Part shown: positions 16,223-22,654 of the stretch, in pieces
Layout: the number at the start of each line of letters is the position of its first letter
Numbering within the stretch: the first letter of the stretch is position 1
From: Oscillospiraceae bacterium
Lineage (GTDB): Bacteria > Bacillota > Clostridia > Oscillospirales > Oscillospiraceae
DNA length: 47,276 nucleotides
NCBI GenBank assembly: GCA_018385135.1
Contig: JAHAWY010000012.1
Location: 1 to 47,276, forward strand
Direction of reading: 5' to 3'
Notes under the pieces: generated by a model
The model's database searches: none
Seen by the model: the letters and a program-made list of their open reading frames with translations, nothing else
Told to the model about the DNA's origin: nothing
Made by a program: the position numbers and the translations under genes

Positions 16223-17458
16223 ATGAGTGATATTAGAGATATAAGCCTTGCCCCGTCGGGAGAGAAAAAAATTCGTTGGGCAGCGGCAAATATGCCCATC
16301 TTGAACAGCATTGCCAAGGATTTTGAGAAAACACAGCCCTTTAAAGGGCTGACTGTGGCTCTGTCCGTTCATTTCGAGGCGAAAACCGCCTATCTTTGCC
16401 GCGTGATGCAGCTTGGCGGTGCGGAAATGCACGTTACAGGCAGCAACCCTCTCTCCACGCAGGATGATGTGGCGGCGGCAATCGCGGCGGGCGGTATCGA
16501 CGTTCACGCTGTTTACGGCGCAACTGAGCAGGAATATGAAAGGCATCTTTGCGCCTGTCTTGAGCATGAGCCTGACATAATAATCGACGACGGCGGAGAC
16601 CTCGTAAACCTTATGCACACCAAGTTTACGCACCTTATCCCCAAGGTTCTCGGCGGCTGCGAGGAAACGACCACGGGCATCCACCGCCTCAAGGCAATGT
16701 CCGGAGCGGGAGAGCTGCGCTTCCCGATGATAATGGTCAACGAGGCGGACTGCAAGCACCTTTTTGACAACCGCTATGGCACGGGACAGTCGGTGTGGGA
16801 CGGCATCAACCGCACAACGAACCTCATCGTTGCGGGCAAGGTGGTTGTCGTCGCGGGCTACGGCTGGTGCGGCAAGGGAACTGCCATGCGCGCAAAGGGA
16901 CTCGGCGCGCGCGTTGTTGTTACCGAGGTCGATCCTGTGCGCGCCATTGAAGCGCATATGGACGGCTTTGAGGTCATGCCCATGAGCGAGGCTGCAAAGC
17001 ATGGCGATATTTTTGTGACCGTAACAGGCTGCAACGACGTTATCACCGCAGAACATTTTAAATCAATGAAAAACGGAGCTATTTTGACTAACGCCGGTCA
17101 CTTCAATGTTGAGATAAATCTTGAGCAGCTCTCGGAGCTGGCAGTTGAGCGCTATGAGGCGCGCCAAAACATCGAAGGCTTCAAAATGTCCGATGGCAGA
17201 ACTCTTTTTGTTATCGGAGAGGGCAGGCTGGTAAATCTTGCCGCCGGCGACGGACATCCTGCGGAAATCATGGATATGAGCTTTGCCATTCAGGCGCTCT
17301 GCGCAAAATATATTGCCGAAAACAGAGGCAGACTGCCTGTGGAGGTAATTCCCGTTCCCAAGGAAATAGACAATGAGGTTGCCATGATAAAGCTTGACAG
17401 CATGGGAATTGAGATTGACCGGCTATCCCCGGCGCAGAGGAAATACCTAGGGATTTGA
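16223..17458 (+). CDS. ahcY: Adenosylhomocysteinase (SAH hydrolase), short type
   Basis: A 411-residue NAD-dependent enzyme that reversibly cleaves SAH to homocysteine and adenosine in the methyl cycle. The substrate domain has ALSVHFEAKTAYL and DDGGDL, followed by TTTGIHRL. The NAD-binding Rossmann motif is VVAGYGWCGKGTA, and NAGHFN and HPAEIMDMSFA are conserved. Human-type enzymes are about 432 residues with a C-terminal NAD-gripping tail; this one ends at YLGI and lacks that tail, as in archaeal and Thermotoga enzymes. AAGGAGG precedes ATG 16223. Its deaminase partner directly upstream opens the possibility that S-inosylhomocysteine is the real substrate. Confidence 0.93.
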   Translation: MSDIRDISLAPSGEKKIRWAAANMPILNSIAKDFEKTQPFKGLTVALSVHFEAKTAYLCRVMQLGGAEMHVTGSNPLSTQDDVAAAIAAGGIDVHAVYGATEQEYERHLCACLEHEPDIIIDDGGDLVNLMHTKFTHLIPKVLGGCEETTTGIHRLKAMSGAGELRFPMIMVNEADCKHLFDNRYGTGQSVWDGINRTTNLIVAGKVVVVAGYGWCGKGTAMRAKGLGARVVVTEVDPVRAIEAHMDGFEVMPMSEAAKHGDIFVTVTGCNDVITAEHFKSMKNGAILTNAGHFNVEINLEQLSELAVERYEARQNIEGFKMSDGRTLFVIGEGRLVNLAAGDGHPAEIMDMSFAIQALCAKYIAENRGRLPVEVIPVPKEIDNEVAMIKLDSMGIEIDRLSPAQRKYLGI

Positions 17459-17464
17459 TATAAG

Positions 17465-17497
17465 CGCGAATGACGCCCCTCTCACGGCTCATTCGCG
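17465..17497 (+). repeat. Hairpin between ahcY and mgtE
   Basis: CGCGAATGA (17465-17473) pairs with TCATTCGCG (17489-17497) across a 15-nt loop. It begins 7 nt after the ahcY stop and ends just before the mgtE ribosome-binding site, with no T-tract. It may be a processing or stabilising element that uncouples the two genes. Confidence 0.55.
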
Positions 17498-17517
17498 TTA
17501 AGGAAAGGGTGAGCAAT

Positions 17518-18897
17518 TTGGAAAACATTGATTACGAGAGCTTGAGGGATGAACTTCTTGAGATGCTTGAAAACAAGAGCATTAAGCAGCTCAGGGACAC
17601 CCTTGAGGAAATGAACGAATTCGACGTTGCGCAGGTTATTTCAGAGCTGCCGCGAAGAAAGCTGGCAATGGTTTTCCGATTGCTTTCCAAAACCAAGGCT
17701 TCGGAGGTCTTTGCAAATCTTGAGCTTGAGGAGCAGTCGCACATCATTGAAAGCATCACCGATAAGGAACTTGGTGAAATCATCGAGGAGCTTTTCGTCG
17801 ATGACGCTGTTGATTTGCTTGAAGAGCTTCCCGCAAATGTCGTAAAGCGTGTTATGCGCACGGCAACGCCGGAGACGCGAAACCTCATAAACCAGTATCT
17901 GGAGTATCCGGACTATTCCGCCGGCAGCATAATGACCGCGGAGTATGTAGACCTAAAAAAATACATGAATGTGCGCGAGGCGATAGCGCGTATTCGCCGC
18001 ATCGGTGAGGACAAGGAGACTATCTACACCTGCTTTGTCGTTGCCAGTGACCGCACGCTTGAGGGCGTTGTAACCGTTAAGCAGCTTCTGCTTTCGGACG
18101 ATGAGGCTGTCATCGGCGACATTATGGATACCAACATAATCTGCGCCACTACTACCGACGACCAAGAGGAGGTTTCGGATATGTTTTCCGACTACGACCT
18201 TTTGGCGATACCCGTTGTAGACAAGGAGCGCAGGCTCGTCGGCATTGTTACCGTTGACGACGTCATCGACGTTCTGCAAGAGGAGATCACTGAGGACTTC
18301 GACAAGATGGCAGGTATTACGCCGTCTGATAAGCCTTACTCCCGCGCAGGCGCACTGGACATATGGAAGAGCCGTATTCCGTGGCTGATGTTTCTTATGA
18401 TCTCTGCAACCTTTACCAGCATGATCATCAATAGCTTTGAGTCTGCTTTGGCAAGCTGTGCGGTGCTGATAGGCTTTATCCCAATGCTTATGGGAACGGG
18501 CGGAAACTCCGGCTCGCAAAGCTCCACCGCCGTTATACGAAGCCTTTCGCTGGGCGATACAGAGCCGAAGGACATTTTTAATGTCATCTGGAAGGAGCTT
18601 CGCGTGGCGCTTCTTTGCGGTCTGTCGCTTGCCGTTGTAAACTTTGTAAAAATGTTTGCAATTGATAAGTTCCTGCTCGGAAACGACGGCATCACGGTTT
18701 GGGTCGCCTTTACCGTTTCGCTGACGCTGGTTTTTGTTGTTATGTTCGCAAAGGTGGTCGGAAGCTCACTGCCGCTTGCGGCGGAAAAGCTGGGCATCGA
18801 CCCTGCGGTCATGGCAAGTCCGCTGATCTCCACGATCACGGACGCGATCTCGTTGCTGATATACTTCGTCTTAGCGGGCGCTATTCTCGGAATATGA
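17518..18897 (+). CDS. mgtE: Magnesium transporter MgtE
   Basis: A 459-residue Mg2+ channel/transporter. The soluble N-domain is a helical superhelix (DVAQVISELP, VVKRVMRTATPETRN), followed by a CBS pair (SAGSIMTAEYV..., then VDKERRLVGIVTVDDVIDV near residue 250). Five hydrophobic segments follow (about 300-459), including the pore-type motif IGFIPMLMGTGGNSGSQSST. Length matches the family (~450). The start is probably TTG 17518 (LENIDYES) with AAAGGGTGA upstream. A GTG at 17509 is the alternative, while the ATG at 17470 lies inside the hairpin arm and is unlikely. Gating by cytosolic Mg2+ through the N and CBS domains is known for the family. No Mg2+ riboswitch is seen. Confidence 0.92.
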   Translation: MENIDYESLRDELLEMLENKSIKQLRDTLEEMNEFDVAQVISELPRRKLAMVFRLLSKTKASEVFANLELEEQSHIIESITDKELGEIIEELFVDDAVDLLEELPANVVKRVMRTATPETRNLINQYLEYPDYSAGSIMTAEYVDLKKYMNVREAIARIRRIGEDKETIYTCFVVASDRTLEGVVTVKQLLLSDDEAVIGDIMDTNIICATTTDDQEEVSDMFSDYDLLAIPVVDKERRLVGIVTVDDVIDVLQEEITEDFDKMAGITPSDKPYSRAGALDIWKSRIPWLMFLMISATFTSMIINSFESALASCAVLIGFIPMLMGTGGNSGSQSSTAVIRSLSLGDTEPKDIFNVIWKELRVALLCGLSLAVVNFVKMFAIDKFLLGNDGITVWVAFTVSLTLVFVVMFAKVVGSSLPLAAEKLGIDPAVMASPLISTITDAISLLIYFVLAGAILGI

Positions 18898-18945
18898 GCG
18901 CTGCGGCGCGAAATAAAATGCAGGCTTGAGCAAAGCCTGATATGC

Positions 18946-18993
18946 AAAAGGGACTCTTTCTCTCCGCGTTGGAGAGAAAGAGTCCCTTTTAAA
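18946..18993. terminator. Strong bidirectional terminator between mgtE and eamA
   Basis: A perfect 20-bp stem (AAAAGGGACTCTTTCTCTCC and complement) with a 5-nt loop is flanked by T/A-rich ends. It serves the converging mgtE and DMT transporter genes. Confidence 0.85.
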
Positions 18994-19041
18994 TTTTGAA
19001 ATCCTACGGGTATAGATATTATGTAAACTTGAACACAAGGC

Positions 19042-19962
19042 TCAAGCGTCCTGCGGCGACTCCTTTTTCATGCTTAGGAAAAGTAAGGAAGCAAATATAA
19101 GCACGATGCCTGCAACGCCATAGCTCGTGAGCGTTTCGTTGAATACCAGAACGCCGACGAGCGTTGCCACCACAGTTTCGGTAAAGGCGAGCACGCTTGC
19201 GCGTCCCGGCTGCGTGTAATTAAGACCCAGAGTATACAGCAGGTACGGCGCTATCGTTGAAAACACGCAGATGCCAAGACCGCTCCAAATAACTTCAGGC
19301 TGCGACACCAGCGCAAGGAATTCTCCGCGCAGGCAAAATGGGGCAAGACCTATCGCCGCAAAGGCAAGCGTATAAAACGTGACTGTAACGGAGCTGTATT
19401 TTTTCAGCGCCACGTTGCCGAAAATAGTATACAGGGCATAGCCAAAGCCTGAGCCGAGACCGGTCAGGATGCCTTTGCAGCCGATGCCCGAAAGACTGCC
19501 CGAGAAAAGCGCACTCATAAGCCCAGTCGTGCAGGTGCAGCCGATGAAGGCAACGATAAGCGCCGCCAGCTTGCGCGAGGTGATCTTTTCCTTGAAAAAG
19601 ATGGCGGACATTATCATAACAAAGCAGGGCGCGGTGTAAAGCAGAACTGCGGCAACGGAAAGCCCCGTTGTTTCAATGGTAGTGAAATAGAGAACGCTGA
19701 ACATTACAAGGCTTAAAATACCCGTACCAAGGAACATCCAGATATCGCGCAAAGCTATTTTAAGCTGCTTTCTATCAAAAACAACCAGATACAGCAGCAT
19801 CAGAAGCGCCGACACCGCGCAGCGCAGAAAGGCGATCTGCGCCGCCGAGCAGCCGCAGGAGGAAAGCCTCTTTGTAAACAGACCTATTATTCCCCAGCAG
19901 GAGGCGCCGAGAATTATTAAAAGCGGAGCAAAGTGCGCCACCGAAAGCTTTTGCCTTTTCAT
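19042..19962 (-). CDS. EamA/DMT-superfamily transporter
   Basis: A 306-residue polytopic membrane protein with ten hydrophobic segments arranged as two five-helix EamA repeats. The first repeat begins ILGASCWGIIGLFTKRL and the second around GILTGLGSGFGYALYTIFG. Members export or import amino acids, metabolites or drugs; the substrate is not predictable. The start at 19962 has no good Shine-Dalgarno site. A four-codon upstream frame (Met-Asp-Val-Phe-stop) ends overlapping the start as TGAATG, and a 16-bp leader hairpin lies just before it. This suggests post-transcriptional control. It is transcribed from its own promoter at 20061-20089. Confidence 0.88.
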   Translation of the reverse strand: MKRQKLSVAHFAPLLIILGASCWGIIGLFTKRLSSCGCSAAQIAFLRCAVSALLMLLYLVVFDRKQLKIALRDIWMFLGTGILSLVMFSVLYFTTIETTGLSVAAVLLYTAPCFVMIMSAIFFKEKITSRKLAALIVAFIGCTCTTGLMSALFSGSLSGIGCKGILTGLGSGFGYALYTIFGNVALKKYSSVTVTFYTLAFAAIGLAPFCLRGEFLALVSQPEVIWSGLGICVFSTIAPYLLYTLGLNYTQPGRASVLAFTETVVATLVGVLVFNETLTSYGVAGIVLIFASLLFLSMKKESPQDA

Positions 19963-19985
19963 TCAGAACACATCCATAGCGTAGT

Positions 19986-20025
19986 ATGCGCCTGCTTTTG
20001 CGCCGGTGTGCAAAAGCAGGCGCAT
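19986..20025 (-). promoter_or_regulatory. Leader hairpin upstream of the EamA transporter
   Basis: ATGCGCCTGCTTTTGC (19986-20001) and its perfect complement (20010-20025) form a 16-bp stem with an 8-nt loop in the transporter's 5' leader, about 23 nt before the start. There is no T-tract on the minus strand, so it is not a simple terminator. Confidence 0.55.
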
Positions 20026-20060
20026 TTTGCATAATACCCGCGGACAGGCGCTGCCTTTCA

Positions 20061-20089
20061 ATAATAATTCCTTTTTCTGCAATTTTCAA
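20061..20089 (-). promoter_or_regulatory. Promoter of the EamA transporter
   Basis: On the minus strand TTGAAA (20084-20089) and TATTAT (20061-20066) are spaced by 17 bp. The implied leader of about 90 nt contains the 16-bp hairpin. Confidence 0.6.
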
Positions 20090-20111
20090 GCGGTTTCGGC
20101 AAGTGATATAT

Positions 20112-20144
20112 AAAAAAGCCGCCGGTGATGAAATTACCGGCGGC
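20112..20144 (-). terminator. Terminator of the Spo0A-like gene
   Basis: GCCGCCGGT/ACCGGCGGC form a 9-bp GC-rich stem with a 9-nt loop. On the minus strand it is followed by a T-run, 5 nt beyond the stop codon. Confidence 0.85.
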
Positions 20145-20149
20145 GATAA

Positions 20150-20656
20150 TCAAGAGAATAATTCAAGAGAAATCGTTCGTGAAAGAAAAGCAAGAAATTC
20201 GGCGTTTGAGGGCTTGTTCCCCATGCCGGAGCCAAAGATTTTGGAGATATCCGCACCTCTGCTCCACGAAAGCTCTATAGAATGCCGTATAGCTCTTTCC
20301 ACACGGGTGCTGGTGGTGTTGTGAAGCTTGGCGATGTCCGGGTATAAAATCTTCGTGATGCCGAAGATTTTGCCCTCATTCTCCAAAAGCATTTTTACTG
20401 CCTCACGGATGTATAGGAAGCCTTTGACGTGTGGGGGTATGCCGAGGTCAAGAAGCTTTCTTTCGATTTTGCATTCAATATAGCCGGAACCGCCTTCGTC
20501 AGGCTTTGGGGGTATATAGCACATATCCACGGCTTCTTTATTCCCGCTTAAACATACGCTGCCGATTGGATCACAGAGCAGCTTGAGCTGCGAGCGGGCA
20601 GGACAGTTGGTTACTGATACTTCGTTTTCTGCTGAATATATTTCTGCATAAGACAT
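20150..20656 (-). CDS. Receiver-less Spo0A-like DNA-binding protein
   Basis: A 168-residue protein whose residues ~58-165 match the Spo0A C-terminal effector domain: LLDLGIPPHVKGFLYIREAV, then KILYPDIAKLHNTT, the recognition region TRVERAIRHSIELSWSRG, and KPSNAEFLAF. The ~58 residues before it show no receiver features: no acidic pair, no phospho-acceptor and no alternating beta/alpha pattern, but three cysteines. Full-length Spo0A is about 260 residues. Only 224 bp lie upstream, with a dedicated GGAGGG site 7 nt before ATG 20656, so this is not a frameshifted spo0A. It probably binds 0A-box-type DNA (TGTCGAA) without phosphorylation control, competing with or replacing Spo0A at some promoters. 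It ends at its own terminator. Confidence 0.85.
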   Translation of the reverse strand: MSYAEIYSAENEVSVTNCPARSQLKLLCDPIGSVCLSGNKEAVDMCYIPPKPDEGGSGYIECKIERKLLDLGIPPHVKGFLYIREAVKMLLENEGKIFGITKILYPDIAKLHNTTSTRVERAIRHSIELSWSRGADISKIFGSGMGNKPSNAEFLAFLSRTISLELFS

Positions 20657-20744
20657 TGATTTACCCTCCGTACTCCGTAAATAATAAGCGAGAGCGCCGC
20701 CGCTCCCATGCTAGGCTGATGCGCGTTGCTCTTTCTGCAAATCT

Positions 20745-20826
20745 ATTATAGCAAAGAAAGTGTGACAAAAACGTGACGTTTGAGGGATAAATAAGGGCGG
20801 TTTACATAAATTTTTCGTCATTTATG
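20745..20826 (-). promoter_or_regulatory. Upstream region of the Spo0A-like gene: extended -10 and inverted repeat
   Basis: On the minus strand TATAAT (20745-20750) is preceded by TGC, an extended -10, but no -35 at 16-18 bp. Further upstream CATAAAT (20805-20811) and ATTTATG (20820-20826) form a 7-bp inverted repeat with 8 bp between. The layout fits an activator-dependent promoter; the activator is unknown. Confidence 0.4.
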
Positions 20827-20846
20827 TTGACATCGGTGCACAAAAG

Positions 20847-20884
20847 TAAAAAAACTGCCTTTGATAAAAAGGCAGTTTTTTTAA
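20847..20884. terminator. Terminator of the pseudo-receiver regulator gene
   Basis: AAAAAACTGCCT and AGGCAGTTTTTTT pair around an 8-nt loop, with T-runs on both strands. It overlaps the stop codon of the minus-strand gene at 20881-20883. Confidence 0.8.
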
Positions 20885-21729
20885 CAGGTTAAAAGCTTGT
20901 CCAAATGTAATTTTGGCTTGGCGGTTGTAAAAAGAGCGGGGCTTCTGTTTTCATAAAGCCAGCCGAGGGTCTGCTCGCCCCAGCTATAATTGCTCATGTA
21001 TTCGCCGTTCCAGCTAATAATGACGTTGCGGTTGCCGGAAAGATATGAGTAGTAATCGCAATCGACCGCAAGCATATCAATAGCGCGTCCTCTGGGATAA
21101 ACCCGTAGTATGTTGGAGATGCCCGCGTCCTCAAGCGTTGTGACCAATCGGCTTAGCACCTTGCGGTAGCAACTGGCGGAGCTGGGGTTGAACTCCTTGT
21201 CCTCCCAGAGCACGGAAAAGCCCTCTCTGGAATCGACAACATTGCCTTTTCGGTGAACAAGATAGGCAAGCAGCTCCTTTGCCTTGCTGCTGGAAAAGCG
21301 AAGCGGCACATTGTCCACAAAAACGCAGAAGCTTCCGAAGGTTTGTATGTACACGCGCTTTTTCTTTCGGCTTGAGAGCACAAACATATTGTCTACCACT
21401 CTTTTAACTGTTTCCCGATTCAAGGGGTTTACCAGATAGTAGTATGTACCTGCCTGAAGCTCACGCGAGATTTTACATCCGTTTTCAAGCGTAAAGACGA
21501 CCATTATGTTGCCGCACAGCTTACGAAGCTCTGCGGCGAGCTTAGCCCCGCTTATTCCTGGCAAGGAGTCTTTTATAAACGCCAGTTCAACTTCGTTGAA
21601 ACGTGCATACTCCAGGGCACTTTGCGCTGAAACAAAGACCTCCGCCAGCTCAATTTGCTCAAATTCGTTAAGCGTAGTTCTAAGCGAATTGAGGAAAAAG
21701 TAATCATCATCTACTATTATCGTTTTCAA
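20881..21729 (-). CDS. Pseudo-receiver response regulator with SARP-like winged helix
   Basis: A 282-residue two-domain regulator. Residues 1-115 have a receiver fold (IIVDDDYFFLNSLR), but the phospho-acceptor position, normally Asp in the LDxxLPG motif, is Lys53 (FIKDSLPG), and the conserved lysine before the KP motif is Asn101 (LVNP). It should therefore not be phosphorylated in the usual way. Residues ~125-225 resemble a Trans_reg_C/SARP-type winged helix (FGSFCVFVDNVPLRFSSSKAKELLAYLVHRKG). A short tail follows, shorter than a full BTAD. The only usable start is TTG 21729, with an in-frame stop upstream and a weak Shine-Dalgarno site. No histidine kinase is adjacent. It may sense a ligand or partner, or be constitutive. 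Confidence 0.8.
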   Translation of the reverse strand: MKTIIVDDDYFFLNSLRTTLNEFEQIELAEVFVSAQSALEYARFNEVELAFIKDSLPGISGAKLAAELRKLCGNIMVVFTLENGCKISRELQAGTYYYLVNPLNRETVKRVVDNMFVLSSRKKKRVYIQTFGSFCVFVDNVPLRFSSSKAKELLAYLVHRKGNVVDSREGFSVLWEDKEFNPSSASCYRKVLSRLVTTLEDAGISNILRVYPRGRAIDMLAVDCDYYSYLSGNRNVIISWNGEYMSNYSWGEQTLGWLYENRSPALFTTAKPKLHLDKLLTC

Positions 21730-21801
21730 GTTTCTGTCTCGCTTTCACAATCTCGGTGCTGACGCTGAAAAAGCACCGGAAGATGGGTCGGCAGATGAAA
21801 A

Positions 21802-22044
21802 TTACTTGATTTCCTGTTCCAACCCATCGAACAACTCAGTGGAGAAAAACTCACCAAGCGTAATATCGAAGCCGTCGCAGAGCTTTTTAATGTTGACTAT
21901 CCCCGGGTTTTGGCTTTCGCCGTTCAGAATGCTTTTTACCGTTCCCTGAGGGATGGCGGCAATGTTGCTTATTCCGTTGGGAGTAACATTTCTTTCTCTG
22001 CATAGCTGCCGTATACGCTCGACCACTGCCTCCCGAGTATTCAT
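21802..22044 (-). CDS. XRE-family helix-turn-helix regulator
   Basis: An 80-residue single-domain Cro/C1-type regulator. The HTH spans about residues 8-62, with VTPNGISNIAAIPQGTVKSI as helices 2-3 and PGIVNIKKLCDGFDITLGEFF closing the fold, a common clostridial type. ATG 22044 follows AAGGAGG by 10 nt; an in-frame start at 22074 precedes that site and is unlikely. A 7+7-bp inverted repeat lies over its presumed -35 region, suggesting autoregulation. It is the first gene of a leftward trio with the pseudo-receiver and Spo0A-like genes, though each of the latter has its own terminator or promoter features. Confidence 0.88.
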   Translation of the reverse strand: MNTREAVVERIRQLCRERNVTPNGISNIAAIPQGTVKSILNGESQNPGIVNIKKLCDGFDITLGEFFSTELFDGLEQEIK

Positions 22045-22105
22045 TAAAGAGAGACCTCCTTCGCGGATTATCATCCTTAATAATACTTTATGGAAGCAGT
22101 TTACA

Positions 22106-22123
22106 TTAGTGAATGCTCACTAA
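22106..22123. promoter_or_regulatory. Inverted-repeat operator upstream of the XRE gene
   Basis: TTAGTGA (22106-22112) and TCACTAA (22117-22123) are perfect complements with a 4-bp centre. The site begins 21 bp upstream of a TATTAT -10 candidate (minus strand, 22080-22085) and so covers the -35 position, where an autorepressor would bind. Confidence 0.55.
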
Positions 22124-22125
22124 AA

Positions 22126-22192
22126 TGTCGAAAATTGTCGATAAAATAAAGTTTTTTTTGTTTTTTGACAGGCTTTGCTGAAAAAGGTCGAA
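22126..22192. promoter_or_regulatory. Cluster of 0A-box-like sites between XRE and comFB genes
   Basis: TGTCGAA (22126-22132) matches the Spo0A consensus exactly. TGTCGAT (22136-22142) follows at a 10-bp interval, and GGTCGAA (22186-22192) lies 50 bp further on the same strand. All are about whole helical turns apart. Binding by Spo0A or the nearby Spo0A-like protein is inferred, not shown. Confidence 0.5.
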
Positions 22193-22208
22193 AAGCGATG
22201 ATAGAGCA

Positions 22209-22224
22209 GCCGGTAAATACCGGC
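22209..22224. promoter_or_regulatory. Inverted repeat upstream of the comFB promoter
   Basis: GCCGGTA (22209-22215) and TACCGGC (22218-22224) are perfect complements around AA. It ends 8 bp before the -35 at 22233, a position suited to an activator or repressor. Confidence 0.4.
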
Positions 22225-22232
22225 TATGATTA

Positions 22233-22261
22233 TTGAAAATATGGTCTCTTCGGTGTATAAT
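22233..22261 (+). promoter_or_regulatory. Promoter of the ComFB-family gene
   Basis: TTGAAA (22233-22238), a 17-bp spacer and TATAAT (22256-22261) form a strong sigma-A-type promoter. The implied leader is about 33 nt. Confidence 0.75.
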
Positions 22262-22301
22262 GAATAAACGATGAGAATACCATCACGGGAGTTGATTAAA
22301 A

Positions 22302-22601
22302 ATGGACAATAAAAAGCTTTATCATAATGCAATGGAGGATTTGGTCGAGCAGGAATACGAGCGCAACAAAAGCAAGCTTGGCTGCTGCACCTGCAACCGC
22401 TGCCGCAACGACATAATTGCCTATGCGCTCAATAAGCTGCCCACAAAATATGTCGTTTCGCATGAGGGCGAGCTTTATTCAAAGGTGGACACTGTCGTTC
22501 ACGTTCAGCTTGAAACGGATATTTTTCGCCTGCTGGCTCAGGGAGCAAAGCTTATCGGTGAGCATCCGAGACATACCGAAAGCGACACGCAGAACGATTG
22601 A
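22302..22601 (+). CDS. ComFB-family protein (candidate cyclic-dinucleotide receptor)
   Basis: A 99-residue protein with the ComFB pattern: an N-terminal helix (YHNAMEDLVEQEYE), the cysteine cluster CCTCNRCRNDIIAYALN (Cys28, 29, 31, 34) and LPTKYVVSHEGE, then a C-terminal helix. ComFB is encoded in the Bacillus comF operon, and relatives in cyanobacteria and Bacillus have been reported to bind c-di-GMP. Here it stands alone, away from comFA and comFC, divergent from an XRE regulator under a strong promoter with complex upstream sites. GGGAG precedes ATG 22302 by about 10 nt. A diguanylate cyclase is encoded about 5 kb away. Confidence 0.85.
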   Translation: MDNKKLYHNAMEDLVEQEYERNKSKLGCCTCNRCRNDIIAYALNKLPTKYVVSHEGELYSKVDTVVHVQLETDIFRLLAQGAKLIGEHPRHTESDTQND

Positions 22602-22643
22602 AAAAATCAGTGCGGTCAGCAAACTCGACCGCACTGATTTATG
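22601..22643. terminator. Bidirectional terminator between comFB-like and DUF2804 genes
   Basis: AAATCAGTGCGGTC (22604-22617) pairs with GACCGCACTGATTT (22627-22640), a perfect 14-bp stem. A- and T-runs allow use on both strands. Confidence 0.82.
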
Positions 22644-22654
22644 CGCTGCAAAGC

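Noticed and set aside
16067..17056. Long minus-strand open frame opposite ahcY (~329 codons)
   Set aside because: It lies entirely antisense to well-supported SAH deaminase/hydrolase genes, has no ribosome site and no family motif; GC-rich codon bias explains it.
17470..17517. ATG 17470 as the mgtE start
   Set aside because: It falls inside a hairpin arm, lacks a ribosome site, and adds residues not typical of MgtE; TTG 17518 fits better.
20657..20880. Remnant of a Spo0A receiver upstream of the Spo0A-like gene
   Set aside because: The 224 bp hold promoter-like elements and the neighbour's terminator, no receiver-coding frame, and the gene has its own ribosome site.
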